A program made the position numbers and the translations under genes. Of a stretch of 64,000 nucleotides of DNA, positions 8,167 through 16,135 are shown one piece after another (position 1 is the stretch's first letter; every line of letters starts with the position of its first letter). The notes below the pieces were generated by a model. The model was not told the origin of the DNA and made no database searches. It saw only the letters and a program-made list of their open reading frames with translations. The DNA is from HXMU1428-3 sp965215715. Its GTDB lineage: Bacteria > Pseudomonadota > Alphaproteobacteria > Rhizobiales > HXMU1428-3. The DNA is taken from NCBI GenBank assembly GCA_965215715.1, contig OZ244129.1:558001-622000 (forward strand), read 5' to 3'.

Positions 8167-9321
8167 TCAGGTCCCTGCTACTTGGTCTAATTGAACGTCT
8201 TTCACTTTGAGTTTTTCTGAAATCGATTTTAATTGCCCGCAGGCGGCCATGATATCGCGCCCGCGCGGGGTGCGCACGGGGCTGGCGTATCCGGCTTTGT
8301 TGACGATCTCGGCAAAGGCTTCAATTTGCTCCCAATCTGAACATTCATAGGGGCTGCCTGGCCAGGGGTTAAACGGGATGAGATTGATTTTGGCCGGAAT
8401 GCCAGCCAACAGGCGCACCAGTTCTTTGGCATCTGCCAGGCTGTCATTCATATCTTTGAGCATGACATATTCAAATGTGATGCGGCGTGCATTTGAAAGG
8501 CCGGGGTAGTTACGGCACGCGTCTAACAAGTCTTTGATGGGGTATTTCTTGTTGATGGGCACCAGGATGTTGCGCAGATCATCTGAGACAGCATGCAGAG
8601 ATATGGCCAGCATGACGCCGATTTCTTCGCCGGCGCGGGCAATTTCTGGTACCAAGCCTGAGGTGGACAAGGTGATGCGGCGACGTGAGAAGGCCAGCCC
8701 GTCATCTTGCAGTGCCAAACGCATGGCATCGCGGACATTTTCAAAATTATACAAAGGTTCGCCCATGCCCATGAGGACGATGTTGGTGATTTTGCGCTCT
8801 GAGACAGGCAGGCCTGTTTTATTCTCAGCTTCAGCGCCAGGCCAATCGCCCACTCTGTCTTTGGCCAATAGAATCTGGCCTACAATTTCGCCTGCTGTTA
8901 AGTTGCGTACCAAGCGCTGAGTGCCGGTGTGGCAAAAACTGCAATTGAGGGTGCATCCTACTTGGCTGGAGATGCACAAAGTGCCGCGGTCACTTTCAGG
9001 AATGTAGACGCATTCAACCTCGGGTGCCTTTTCTCGTTCACTTTGAGGATCGAGTGCTAACAGCCATTTGCGGGTGCCATCCACTGAGATTTGTTCCGTG
9101 ACGATTTTTGGTCTGGCAATGGAAAAGTCATCCGTTAATTGCGTGCGCAAGCTTTGTGAGACATTGCTCATTTGATCAAAAGAAGGCGCACCGCGGGTAT
9201 AGAGCCAGTGCCAAATTTGACTTTGGCGCATCTTGAGTTGTTTTTCAGGCACGCCAATTTCGCTCAAGCAGGTCTGAACCTGCTCAGCTGAAAGGCCAAT
9301 TAGCGATTGTTTTGCCATCAT
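8167..9321 (-). CDS. rlmN: Dual-specificity 23S rRNA/tRNA adenine-C2 methyltransferase RlmN
   Basis: RlmN is a radical-SAM enzyme that methylates C2 of A2503 in 23S rRNA and of A37 in some tRNAs. The iron-sulfur motif CTLNCSFC gives Cys123, Cys127 and Cys130 in a CxxxCxxC spacing. The glycine-rich MGMGEPLYN block and the C-terminal RGRDIMAACGQL carry the SAM-binding residues and the resolving cysteine that distinguishes RlmN/Cfr. Length (384) is normal. ATG codons at 9321 and 9318 are adjacent and either may be used. Confidence 0.97.
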   Translation of the reverse strand: MMAKQSLIGLSAEQVQTCLSEIGVPEKQLKMRQSQIWHWLYTRGAPSFDQMSNVSQSLRTQLTDDFSIARPKIVTEQISVDGTRKWLLALDPQSEREKAPEVECVYIPESDRGTLCISSQVGCTLNCSFCHTGTQRLVRNLTAGEIVGQILLAKDRVGDWPGAEAENKTGLPVSERKITNIVLMGMGEPLYNFENVRDAMRLALQDDGLAFSRRRITLSTSGLVPEIARAGEEIGVMLAISLHAVSDDLRNILVPINKKYPIKDLLDACRNYPGLSNARRITFEYVMLKDMNDSLADAKELVRLLAGIPAKINLIPFNPWPGSPYECSDWEQIEAFAEIVNKAGYASPVRTPRGRDIMAACGQLKSISEKLKVKDVQLDQVAGT

Positions 9322-9392
9322 TGGTCGTGTCCTTGAAGCACGCGTTTGCTTTGGCGTCTTGCTGTATCAGGGCTTTTTCTTGAAAAGCAAAT

Positions 9393-9899
9393 TTATTTAC
9401 AAGCAGAGGCTGATGCTTTTAAAGCGGCGGTAATACCTGATAGAGAGTAAACATCTTTGGTTTTGGTGCCGCGTGAAGAGACGCCCTTGACCACCATCTT
9501 TTGCCCACCCTTCATTGCTTTGATGAGCTTTTTTTCTAAGCTGTTATGAATATAAGCGCGATCCCCTTTTTCAAACAGGGTAAAGTTTTGTGCGCCAATT
9601 GAAATGGATGGGGTTGAGGTTTTTTTCAGCGGGTAGCCTAATTTCACGCTGACCTCTTGGGTGACCTTAAACTTTGGCCAGGTGGTGACATAAAAGAAAA
9701 TATCGCCCCGGTTTACGTTTTTAGGCTCATAATCTTTTGGTGTTGAGGCGGCAAAACAAAGCGAACCATCATTGGTTTGCGCTTTGTAAACCGTCCAATC
9801 TTGATAGCGGTTAACAACTGTGCTGTCGGCAGCTATGGCCCGCCCGAACAAGTTTGTCATTAATAATGTTACTGTAAATACGACGATAAAAACGCGCAT
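9393..9899 (-). CDS. Invasion-associated locus B (IalB) family secreted protein
   Basis: IalB-family proteins are small exported proteins common in Hyphomicrobiales; the Bartonella member is linked to erythrocyte entry, but most members have no known role. The sequence has a signal peptide (MRVFIVVFTVTLLMTNLFG, cleaved near AIAADS) and the family pattern YQDWTVYKAQTNDGSLCFAA with paired cysteines (one near the start, one at the C-terminal SACK). I start it at the ATG at 9899 because TTGGGG lies seven bases upstream; an ATG at 9926 is in frame but has its SD-like bases too close. The name does not imply virulence here. Confidence 0.85.
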   Translation of the reverse strand: MRVFIVVFTVTLLMTNLFGRAIAADSTVVNRYQDWTVYKAQTNDGSLCFAASTPKDYEPKNVNRGDIFFYVTTWPKFKVTQEVSVKLGYPLKKTSTPSISIGAQNFTLFEKGDRAYIHNSLEKKLIKAMKGGQKMVVKGVSSRGTKTKDVYSLSGITAALKASASACK

Positions 9900-10078
9900 A
9901 TTTATGCCCCAAAAGTTTTGCTTCATTTCCTATCAAAAACATATACAACGATTTGACCGAGCCTGACCAGTGCTCAAATCGTATTTTTTATCATGTGTTG
10001 TTTTCTGCACAACCCATTAATACACTGAAAACTGGTATCAAAAACAGCCATTTTGAAAAGGGAAGGGCTCAGAGCATT

Positions 10079-11056
10079 ATGAAAGCGGTTTTATGTAAAG
10101 AGCTTACAGGGTATGAGAATTTAAGCCTGGAAGATATTGATTCTCCTAGCCTTGGTGATGATGAGGTTCTTATTGGGGTTAAAATTGCTGCGCTGAACTT
10201 TTTTGATACATTGATTACGAAGGGAAAATATCAATTTAAGCCTGATTTGCCGTTTTCGCCGAGCGGAGAAATTGCTGGTGTTGTTCGCAAAGTAGGGCGT
10301 CGCGTTACGGGCTTTGAGGTGAATGATCGTGTCATGGCTTATATTGGATGGGGTGGTTTGCAAGAACAAATTGCTGTTGGGGCTGAAAAACTGACCAAAA
10401 TTCCCAGCAGTGTTGGTGATGATGTGGCGGCTGGTTTGATCATCACTTATGGCACGGCCATGCATGGATTGGTTGATCGGGCTAAGGTGCGACGCGGCGA
10501 CACAGTGGTTGTGTTGGGGGCCGCTGGCGGGGCTGGTTTGGCCGCGGTTGAAGTGGCACATGCTTTGGGGGCAAGAGTGATCGCTGTGGCCTCTGATGAT
10601 GAAAAGCTGCAGTTGACCAAAGAGCATGGTGCGGATCTAACTGTGAATTCCAAACAACAAGATTTGAAAATCACGCTAAAGTCTTTAACAGAGGGACAAG
10701 GCGTGGATGTGGTTTATGATTGTGTTGGCGGTGAGCTGGCAGAGCCATGTTTGCGGGCGGTGAAATGGAATGGGCGTTATTTGGTTGTCGGTTTTGCCTC
10801 TGGCGATATTCCGGCTGTGCCGTTTAATTTGATTATGTTGAAGGGGACTCATGTGCAAGGGGTGTTTTTTGGGCGCTATCTTGAAGAGCAGCCAAGTGAT
10901 TACCAACGTGATGTGGGCCAATTGCTAAAGTGGGTTGAGGAGGGGGCGATCCGCCCGCATGTGGAGGCGGTTTATCCGTTAACTGAGACCAAGACGGCTT
11001 TGGGCATATTGGCGCAGCGTAAAGCTAAGGGGAAAATTCTAATTCAAGTGTCGTGA
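10079..11056 (+). CDS. NADPH:quinone oxidoreductase (zinc-free MDR family)
   Basis: This is a medium-chain dehydrogenase/reductase of the quinone oxidoreductase type. It has the GroES-like N-terminal domain (MKAVLCKELTGYENL...) and the Rossmann motif GAAGGAGLAAVEVAHALGA near residue 145. The structural and catalytic zinc cysteines are absent, as usual for QOR proteins. The frame is open back to 9953, but homologues start at MKAVLC and gggaagg lies before the ATG at 10079, giving 325 residues. The upstream extension (42 codons) has no similarity to the family and overlaps the intergenic region shared with the divergent IalB gene. The substrate is not predictable. Confidence 0.9.
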   Translation: MKAVLCKELTGYENLSLEDIDSPSLGDDEVLIGVKIAALNFFDTLITKGKYQFKPDLPFSPSGEIAGVVRKVGRRVTGFEVNDRVMAYIGWGGLQEQIAVGAEKLTKIPSSVGDDVAAGLIITYGTAMHGLVDRAKVRRGDTVVVLGAAGGAGLAAVEVAHALGARVIAVASDDEKLQLTKEHGADLTVNSKQQDLKITLKSLTEGQGVDVVYDCVGGELAEPCLRAVKWNGRYLVVGFASGDIPAVPFNLIMLKGTHVQGVFFGRYLEEQPSDYQRDVGQLLKWVEEGAIRPHVEAVYPLTETKTALGILAQRKAKGKILIQVS

Positions 11057-11074
11057 CTTTGTGTGTTTGGGATT

Positions 11075-11383
11075 TTACAAATCTTGTTCAGTTAGGCCAA
11101 ACATGTCTAAGGCCTGCTGTTTGTGACGGGGTTGAATATGGCTTTCTGCCATTTTGTAGGCCATGTATAAAACGGCAACATCGTCTAAAACGCCCAGGCC
11201 GAGCAAAAATATCAAAACATCTGGAATAAGATCGATCGGAAAGATCAGGTAAAAAGCGGCAAACAGGCCGGCGGCGCGGACTGTCCAAGGGGTTTGAGGG
11301 TCTGCCACGCAATAAAATAGGCTGGCAAGCTTTAAGACCCCGGGGGCGCGGCCTAAATATTGTATAAAGCTTGAATTTGCCAT
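11075..11383 (-). CDS. YkvA family membrane protein (DUF1232)
   Basis: The 102-residue protein carries the DUF1232 signature: an aliphatic helix AAGLFAAFYLIFPIDLIPDV followed by LIFLLGLGVLDDVAVLYMAY, with the conserved Pro-Ile-Asp-Leu-Ile-Pro and the Leu-Asp-Asp motif. Members are small inner-membrane proteins without a known activity. It is convergent with the quinone oxidoreductase gene, 18 bp away. Length and domain boundaries match the family well. Confidence 0.88.
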   Translation of the reverse strand: MANSSFIQYLGRAPGVLKLASLFYCVADPQTPWTVRAAGLFAAFYLIFPIDLIPDVLIFLLGLGVLDDVAVLYMAYKMAESHIQPRHKQQALDMFGLTEQDL

Positions 11384-11513
11384 TGACTTTTACCCCTTGT
11401 CTAATGCATTCAAATTGAGGCCTCTCAAGAGAGGCGGACTATATATAAGTCTTTCGATCAAAACTTTCAACAAACCTCCTAAGATTGAGAAAAATAACAA
11501 AAAAACACTAGTC

Positions 11514-11528
11514 TTAATAAAGTGTTAA
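11514..11528. promoter_or_regulatory. Possible CtrA box (TTAA-N7-TTAA)
   Basis: TTAA (11514-11517) and TTAA (11525-11528) are separated by exactly seven bases, which is the spacing of the alphaproteobacterial CtrA recognition site TTAA-N7-TTAA. It lies in the 274-bp AT-rich gap between ykvA and the DUF2865 gene, about 130 bp before the latter's start. In such AT-rich DNA a match can arise by chance, so this is only a candidate. Confidence 0.3.
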
Positions 11529-11657
11529 TGTTAGGATCTGCTCTAAATTGCTTTAAAATTAACCTTCAACAGGTTGGTTTTTCAGCAAAAATAAAGACTT
11601 GTTAAAAGCTATAAAAAAAACTGTTTCGGGATACGGCATATTTTAGGGTTGTGAGTT

Positions 11658-12713
11658 ATGGTTGGGTTATCAAAAGTTGCTTTGCAAAATAAAAATAAAT
11701 TGGGAAATAAAATTTTCTCCGTCTTAAGTGTCAATCGCGCAATGTTGTTTGGGCAATCGTTACGGATGTCTTTTGTTTGTTTGTTACCCCTTGTTTTGTT
11801 TGCAAGCCTTTCTGTTTCTCAAAATACAGCCCAAGCTGCTTTTAACAGCCAGATTAACGAAAAGTTTCATGAGCCTTTAGAAACGGTTTTCTTTGATCAT
11901 CAATTTATTCAAAAACCTTTCGCTGATGGCAGCCTTGATCATGCTCAGGGTGTGCAAGTTGCTGGTAATGGGTTAGTTAACCCGTTTGGCTTTGTTGATC
12001 CAAATCGGCATATAGCCAAAAAAAGGTCCGGCAAAGGGTATAATAAAAAAGGCAAGGCAAAAAAGGTAAACCCCACTTATAGTCTTGGCGCCAAATTGCC
12101 CAAAAAGGGATATGTCAAATCTTATAAATATGGCAATGGCATCGACTTTGATGATGCTGACTTGGATTATTATAGAGCACAAAAAGGCAATGACCGTTAC
12201 CAGCGCCGGGGCAGAACCACATATCGGACCATGTGTGTGCGGTTGCGTGATGGGTATTATTGGCCCATTAGTTTTGCGCAGACAAAACGGGGCTTGAAGA
12301 AAGATCGGGCTAAGTGTCAAAAGAGCTGTTCGGATAAAGTGCGCTTGTTTTATTATCCAAGCGTTAGTACGGATGATGCCCTTGCCAATATGCGTGACTT
12401 GAAGGGGCGGCGTTATAGCTCTTTGAAAACGGCGTTTTTGTATCGCACCAAATACATCAAAGAGGCCTCTTGTAAGCCTAAACCTTGGAGTGCTGAGGCA
12501 AAAGCAAAACATGCTGTTTACGCGGCCAAAGATGGCCGAAAAAAACGGCTTATGCATGTGGCTGCGACCCGAAAGGCTGAACGCAAGCGCGTGGCCATTT
12601 TAAAGGGCAAGGCGCGCAGACTGGCGCGCAAAAGTCGCTATTCAAAAAAGCGGTTACGTAAACATCGCAGAGTTGCCCGTGTTTATCGGCGTAAAAAGCG
12701 GTATAAAAAGTAG
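11658..12713 (+). CDS. DUF2865 family secreted basic protein
   Basis: A long N-terminal leader with an internal hydrophobic signal (LRMSFVCLLPLVLFASLSVS, about residues 36-55) precedes a region containing the DUF2865 core at about residues 185-275: TMCVRLRDGYYWPISFAQTK, two paired cysteines in CQKSCSDKVRLFYYP, then SSLKTAFLYRTKY. The domain is found in Hyphomicrobiales and has no known function. The last 75 residues are extremely rich in Lys and Arg and resemble a polyanion-binding tail. The signal peptide is preceded by about 30 extra residues, so the true start may be the ATG at 11742 or 11766. Probably periplasmic or cell-surface. Confidence 0.8.
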   Translation: MVGLSKVALQNKNKLGNKIFSVLSVNRAMLFGQSLRMSFVCLLPLVLFASLSVSQNTAQAAFNSQINEKFHEPLETVFFDHQFIQKPFADGSLDHAQGVQVAGNGLVNPFGFVDPNRHIAKKRSGKGYNKKGKAKKVNPTYSLGAKLPKKGYVKSYKYGNGIDFDDADLDYYRAQKGNDRYQRRGRTTYRTMCVRLRDGYYWPISFAQTKRGLKKDRAKCQKSCSDKVRLFYYPSVSTDDALANMRDLKGRRYSSLKTAFLYRTKYIKEASCKPKPWSAEAKAKHAVYAAKDGRKKRLMHVAATRKAERKRVAILKGKARRLARKSRYSKKRLRKHRRVARVYRRKKRYKK

Positions 12714-12752
12714 CGTGTCTTGCTTCGCTTCTTGCCTGATAAAATCACTTCT

Positions 12753-13049
12753 TTAATCTACTTGTTGGCTGATTTGATCCATAAACGCGGCTAGAGAGAT
12801 ATCTTTTTGAGTGACCCCACCTGCATCATGGGTTGAGAGGGTGACCTCAACCTTGTTCCACACGTTAAACCATTCAGGGTGGTGGTTTAGGGTTTCTGCT
12901 TTTAATGCCACTTGGGTCATGAAGCCAAAGGCCTGATTGAAATCCTTAAATGTAAATGTCTTTTCTATAGCTGAGCGTGTGTGGTGCTTTGTCCAGTTGT
13001 TTAGCGGTTTTAGGGCCTCTATAAGCTGTGCATCGTTAAGTAAACTCAT
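12753..13049 (-). CDS. phhB: 4a-hydroxytetrahydrobiopterin (pterin carbinolamine) dehydratase
   Basis: The enzyme recycles 4a-hydroxytetrahydropterin after aromatic amino acid hydroxylation. The family signature HHPEWFNVWNKVEVTLSTHD is present, with the catalytic His-His and the Asp in STHD. I set the start at the ATG at 13049 (98 residues, MSLLNDAQL), with AAGGA nine bases upstream. The longer open frame to 13286 overlaps the divergent phosphatase gene and is not part of the protein. No phenylalanine hydroxylase gene is nearby, so the in vivo partner is unknown. Confidence 0.92.
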   Translation of the reverse strand: MSLLNDAQLIEALKPLNNWTKHHTRSAIEKTFTFKDFNQAFGFMTQVALKAETLNHHPEWFNVWNKVEVTLSTHDAGGVTQKDISLAAFMDQISQQVD

Positions 13050-13139
13050 TGTCAAACATCCTTGTGCATCAAAAATCTTGATTTTGGGGCGCGGGCTAAT
13101 CACCATTATGATTAGCCAGGATAATAAGAAAAGGCAAAA

Positions 13140-13613
13140 GTGATGACAAAATGTGCAGTTCTGTTTGTTTGTTTGGGCAATATTTGTCGCTCTCCTGTGG
13201 CTGAAGGGGTGTTTACGCAAAAAATAGATGAAGCTGGTTTGAGCGAACATGTTGAGGTTGACAGTGCGGGCACTGCGGCCTGGCATGTTGGCAAAGCGCC
13301 AGATGATCGCATGATCAAAGCTGCCGATGAGCGGGGGTATGATTTAAGCTCTTTAAGGGCGCGCCAGGCTGTTGCGGCAGACTTTGAGACATTTGATTAT
13401 ATCTTGGCGATGGACCAAGAGAACTATGACAATCTTTGTCAAATTCGCCCGCCGGCGGCAAAAGCAAAATTGGTGCTTTTTTTAGAGTATGCTCGCGGCG
13501 TTGAAGAAACAGAGGTGCCGGACCCATATTTTGGCGGGCAAGATGGGTTTTATCATGTGATTGATCTGGTCGAGGCAGCCTCTGAGGGGTTGATTGAAAG
13601 TTTAGAGCTTTAA
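13140..13613 (+). CDS. Low-molecular-weight protein-tyrosine phosphatase
   Basis: The P-loop C-x5-R is at residues 11-17 (CLGNICR) followed by Ser, and the catalytic general-acid loop PDPYFGG is near residue 125. Length (157) is normal. These phosphatases dephosphorylate tyrosine kinases in envelope polysaccharide control or arsenate-type substrates; an arsenate reductase would lack this DP loop. Both GTG 13140 and ATG 13143 are possible starts. The gene is single, divergent from phhB with a 90-bp gap, and convergent with thpR. A dedicated tyrosine kinase is not in the window. Confidence 0.93.
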   Translation: MMTKCAVLFVCLGNICRSPVAEGVFTQKIDEAGLSEHVEVDSAGTAAWHVGKAPDDRMIKAADERGYDLSSLRARQAVAADFETFDYILAMDQENYDNLCQIRPPAAKAKLVLFLEYARGVEETEVPDPYFGGQDGFYHVIDLVEAASEGLIESLEL

Positions 13614-13633
13614 AACTGGCCCTTGCTACTTAC

Positions 13634-14176
13634 TCATGAAGGGGCTTGAAATGGGTATTGGGCTTCGACCAGGTAAGGGCCGCCCCCTGTTGATTCTTTG
13701 GCTGAATAAAGACAAAAGTCCGTCACTTCCATCGTTAGGGGATGGTAATCATTATATTCAGCTAAATATTGCCCCAGTTGGGGCGCCCGGCCTGCTTTAA
13801 AACGGGCAAGGGTAATGTGAGGGGTGAATTTGCGCCCTTCAGCTTTGAAGCCTAGGCGCTGGGCAAGTGTTTCATGAGCTTGGTACAAGTTTGATAATGG
13901 ATCAGATGGGGCAATTGCGGCCCAAAGCATGCGCGGTTTGTCGCCCCCGAAAGTCCCTAGGGTGTTTAGTTTTACGGTGAAGGGGTTGCTGGCTATCAAG
14001 TTAAGGCTTTGGGTGAGGTCATTGGCTTGGGTGTTGTCCATATCGCCGAAAAAACGCAAGGTGATGTGAAAGTCTGATGGGTCTATCCAGCGGGCACTGG
14101 CCAGGCCAGCCTGTAAAAGGGTGAGCTGGGTGGCTATGTGAGAGGGGATTCTTATTCCTGTAAACAGCCGCGGCAT
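13634..14176 (-). CDS. thpR: RNA 2',3'-cyclic phosphodiesterase ThpR
   Basis: ThpR belongs to the 2H phosphoesterase superfamily and opens 2',3'-cyclic phosphates on RNA. The two defining His-x-Thr motifs are visible: FHITLRFFGD (His37) and TPHITLARFK in the C-terminal half. The 180-residue length and the N-terminal MPRLFTGIRIP are typical. The gene is convergent with the LMW phosphatase gene, 20 bp away, and has its own upstream region facing the structured leader at 14340. Confidence 0.93.
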   Translation of the reverse strand: MPRLFTGIRIPSHIATQLTLLQAGLASARWIDPSDFHITLRFFGDMDNTQANDLTQSLNLIASNPFTVKLNTLGTFGGDKPRMLWAAIAPSDPLSNLYQAHETLAQRLGFKAEGRKFTPHITLARFKAGRAPQLGQYLAEYNDYHPLTMEVTDFCLYSAKESTGGGPYLVEAQYPFQAPS

Positions 14177-14339
14177 AATGACCTTGTCTTGTTGCTAAAG
14201 GGCTTAAGGGGGTATTAAAAACGTGATAATAGGCTAAAAGCCCTTAATATTACAAAGAAAATAACGCCATAATTTGGTTATAGACATGGGTTATTATGTA
14301 TTAAAAACGGGGACTAAGCTTTTCTTAACCACAAGAAAA

Positions 14340-14420
14340 GAAGCGTATGGATAAGCTGTACAATGAGTGCATGCACCCCCTTGAAAAATGTGCATTTACT
14401 CTCCATATTACAGGGGAGCT
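14340..14420 (+). ncRNA. Structured leader of the Bax-inhibitor-1 gene, possible ybhL motif
   Basis: The 322-bp gap before the Bax-inhibitor-1 gene contains a hairpin: GAGT (14365-14368) with ACTC (14398-14401) and TGCAC (14372-14376) with GTGCA (14390-14394). A published RNA motif, ybhL, lies upstream of ybhL-family genes in alphaproteobacteria, and this gene belongs to that family. The position fits, but I matched only the structure and context, not the motif sequence. The rest of the gap shows only AT-rich DNA and a short GGGCAATTTTGCC hairpin. Confidence 0.35.
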
Positions 14421-14498
14421 TTCTATTTATAGATAAAAGGGCAATTTTGCCTTTAAAACATTTTTGAATGGACAATCAACTTTAAAGGATTAAAGGAC

Positions 14499-15230
14499 AT
14501 GTCAGACTATCAGCAGCGTGAAGCCACTCAATATGGTACGCAGACCAGAACGAGAGAGATCGATGCGGGTCTTCGCGCCTATATGATGCGGGTTTACAAT
14601 TATATGATGGGCGGAGTTGCCCTTACTGGACTTGTTGCTTATGGGGTTTTCTCAATGGCCACAACCAATCCGCAATTTGCTCAGTTGATGTATAACAGCC
14701 CGCTTAAATGGGTTGTGATGTTTGCCCCGCTGATTATGGTGTTTGCCATTTCAGCTATGGTGAACCGTATGAGCTATGGTGCTCTGCAAGTTTGTTTCTG
14801 GGGTTTTGCGGCTCTGATGGGTGCTTCCCTTTCATGGATCTTTTTGGCTTATGGCGGTGTTTCCATTACGCGAGTGTTCTTTATTAGTGCGGCCGCTTTT
14901 GGTGCCTTGAGTGTTTATGGCTATACCACCAAGAAAGATCTTTCTGGTTGGGGCACATTCTTGTTTATGGGCCTTATCGGTTTGATCATTGCTAGTCTTG
15001 TGAACATTTTCTTGCAGTCTTCTGCGTTGCAATTTGCTGTTTCATGCATTGGCGTGTTGGTGTTTGCTGGTTTAACCGCTTATGACACACAGCGGATTAA
15101 GTCTATGTATCATGTTGGTCATGGTGCGGCGACTTTAGGTAAGATGGCGATTATGGGTGCCCTTAGCCTGTATCTTGATTTCATCAACTTGTTTATGAGC
15201 TTGTTGAGCCTGTTTGGTTCCAGCGAATAA
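14499..15230 (+). CDS. Bax inhibitor-1/YccA family membrane protein
   Basis: The 243-residue protein has seven hydrophobic segments and the BI-1 hallmarks: MGGVALTGLVAYGVFS, the TRVFFISAAAFGALSVYG stretch and the C-terminal LSLYLDFINLFMSLLSLFG with conserved Asp residues. Bacterial members form a pH-sensitive calcium leak; E. coli YccA also modulates FtsH proteolysis. A good SD-like aaagga precedes the ATG. The strong terminator at 15257 closes the transcript. Confidence 0.93.
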   Translation: MSDYQQREATQYGTQTRTREIDAGLRAYMMRVYNYMMGGVALTGLVAYGVFSMATTNPQFAQLMYNSPLKWVVMFAPLIMVFAISAMVNRMSYGALQVCFWGFAALMGASLSWIFLAYGGVSITRVFFISAAAFGALSVYGYTTKKDLSGWGTFLFMGLIGLIIASLVNIFLQSSALQFAVSCIGVLVFAGLTAYDTQRIKSMYHVGHGAATLGKMAIMGALSLYLDFINLFMSLLSLFGSSE

Positions 15231-15256
15231 GCAAAGCCATCCTGTTTGGAAAACTG

Positions 15257-15288
15257 AAAAGCCCGGCTTAAAAAGCCGGGCTTTTTTT
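15257..15288 (+). terminator. Strong Rho-independent terminator after the BI-1 gene
   Basis: AAAGCCCGGCTT and AAGCCGGGCTTT form a GC-rich stem with a very short loop, followed by a T-tract (15282-15288). It lies 27 bp past the stop codon. The flanking A-run makes it potentially functional on the minus strand too, where the convergent dioxygenase gene ends at 15326. Confidence 0.92.
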
Positions 15289-15325
15289 ATTGGGTTTTAA
15301 CGCTGATGCTTGGTGTAAAGGTGCC

Positions 15326-16039
15326 TTAACGCTCTAGGATAATATCAAAGGTTGAACTGACAACTGAGCCGTCTTGTTTGACATTTGCTAATTTAAGCTT
15401 ATTGGGAGATGGCTGCCCTGTTTCTTTGCCATTGGCCCAAGGGTCTTTTTCAATAAAGGGGTCCCCTTCAAAATAAAGCTGAGAGATAAGTGATTTATAG
15501 CCTGGGGCGGCTGCTAAAAAGTGAATGTGAGCAGGGCGGGTGATGCCGGCCCAGCTTGGATCAATGCCCGGGCCTTCTGTTGGAATTTTATAACGGCCTG
15601 GGATAATTGTTTCGATGCTATAGCGGCCCTTCTCGTCTGTGAGCACTTGGCGGCGCAGGCGGTATTCTTGATTGGGGGTATAAGTTTCACCAAATTTTGG
15701 CATGTCATAGCGCCCGGCATCATCGGCTTGCCAAAAATCTAGCAAGGCTTGGGAAATGGGTTGTTTGCAATCTGGTCCGTAGACTGTGCCTGATAACATT
15801 AATCTTTTACCTGGTTCTTCATCGCTGACCAGTTTGGTGCCAAAGGGAGCGGCTGGGCGGTGGAAGGGGCCGAGAATGTCTTTGTGGGTTGCTTTGCAAA
15901 CGTCTGCGGCTTTGACGCCATTGGCCAGCCCCATGCTGGCGGCAATGGCCCCGGCAGAACCAGCTAAAAAATGGCGCCGGTTTGCTGTGGGAATTTGGGC
16001 GTGTTTGTTTTTGTTCTTTGGGTCGTTTTCGTTGCTCAT
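15326..16039 (-). CDS. Exported intradiol ring-cleavage dioxygenase-like protein
   Basis: The protein has a twin-arginine-type leader (NRRHFLAGSAGAIAAS) followed by a periplasmic domain of the intradiol dioxygenase fold. All four non-haem iron ligands of the family appear: Tyr in DDAGRYDM, Tyr in IPGRYKIP, and the His pair in RPAHIHF. This suggests a working Fe(III) site exported folded through Tat. Its aromatic substrate is not known, and no catabolic operon is adjacent. I prefer the ATG at 16039 (about 237 residues) over an in-frame TTG at 16051. It may act on catechols, lignin- or siderophore-like compounds; that is inference. Confidence 0.85.
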   Translation of the reverse strand: MSNENDPKNKNKHAQIPTANRRHFLAGSAGAIAASMGLANGVKAADVCKATHKDILGPFHRPAAPFGTKLVSDEEPGKRLMLSGTVYGPDCKQPISQALLDFWQADDAGRYDMPKFGETYTPNQEYRLRRQVLTDEKGRYSIETIIPGRYKIPTEGPGIDPSWAGITRPAHIHFLAAAPGYKSLISQLYFEGDPFIEKDPWANGKETGQPSPNKLKLANVKQDGSVVSSTFDIILER

Positions 16040-16135
16040 AAATTTGTCCAATCTTTTTTGATTGGACAGATTTTTGATTTTTGAATGGCAAAAGTCAAAT
16101 CAACCTTTGGCTCTTAAATCGCTTCTTGAAATTGT

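Noticed and set aside
11973..12557. Long antisense open frame in the DUF2865 gene
   Set aside because: The plus-strand gene has a signal peptide and known domain; the antisense frame has neither a ribosome site nor family features.
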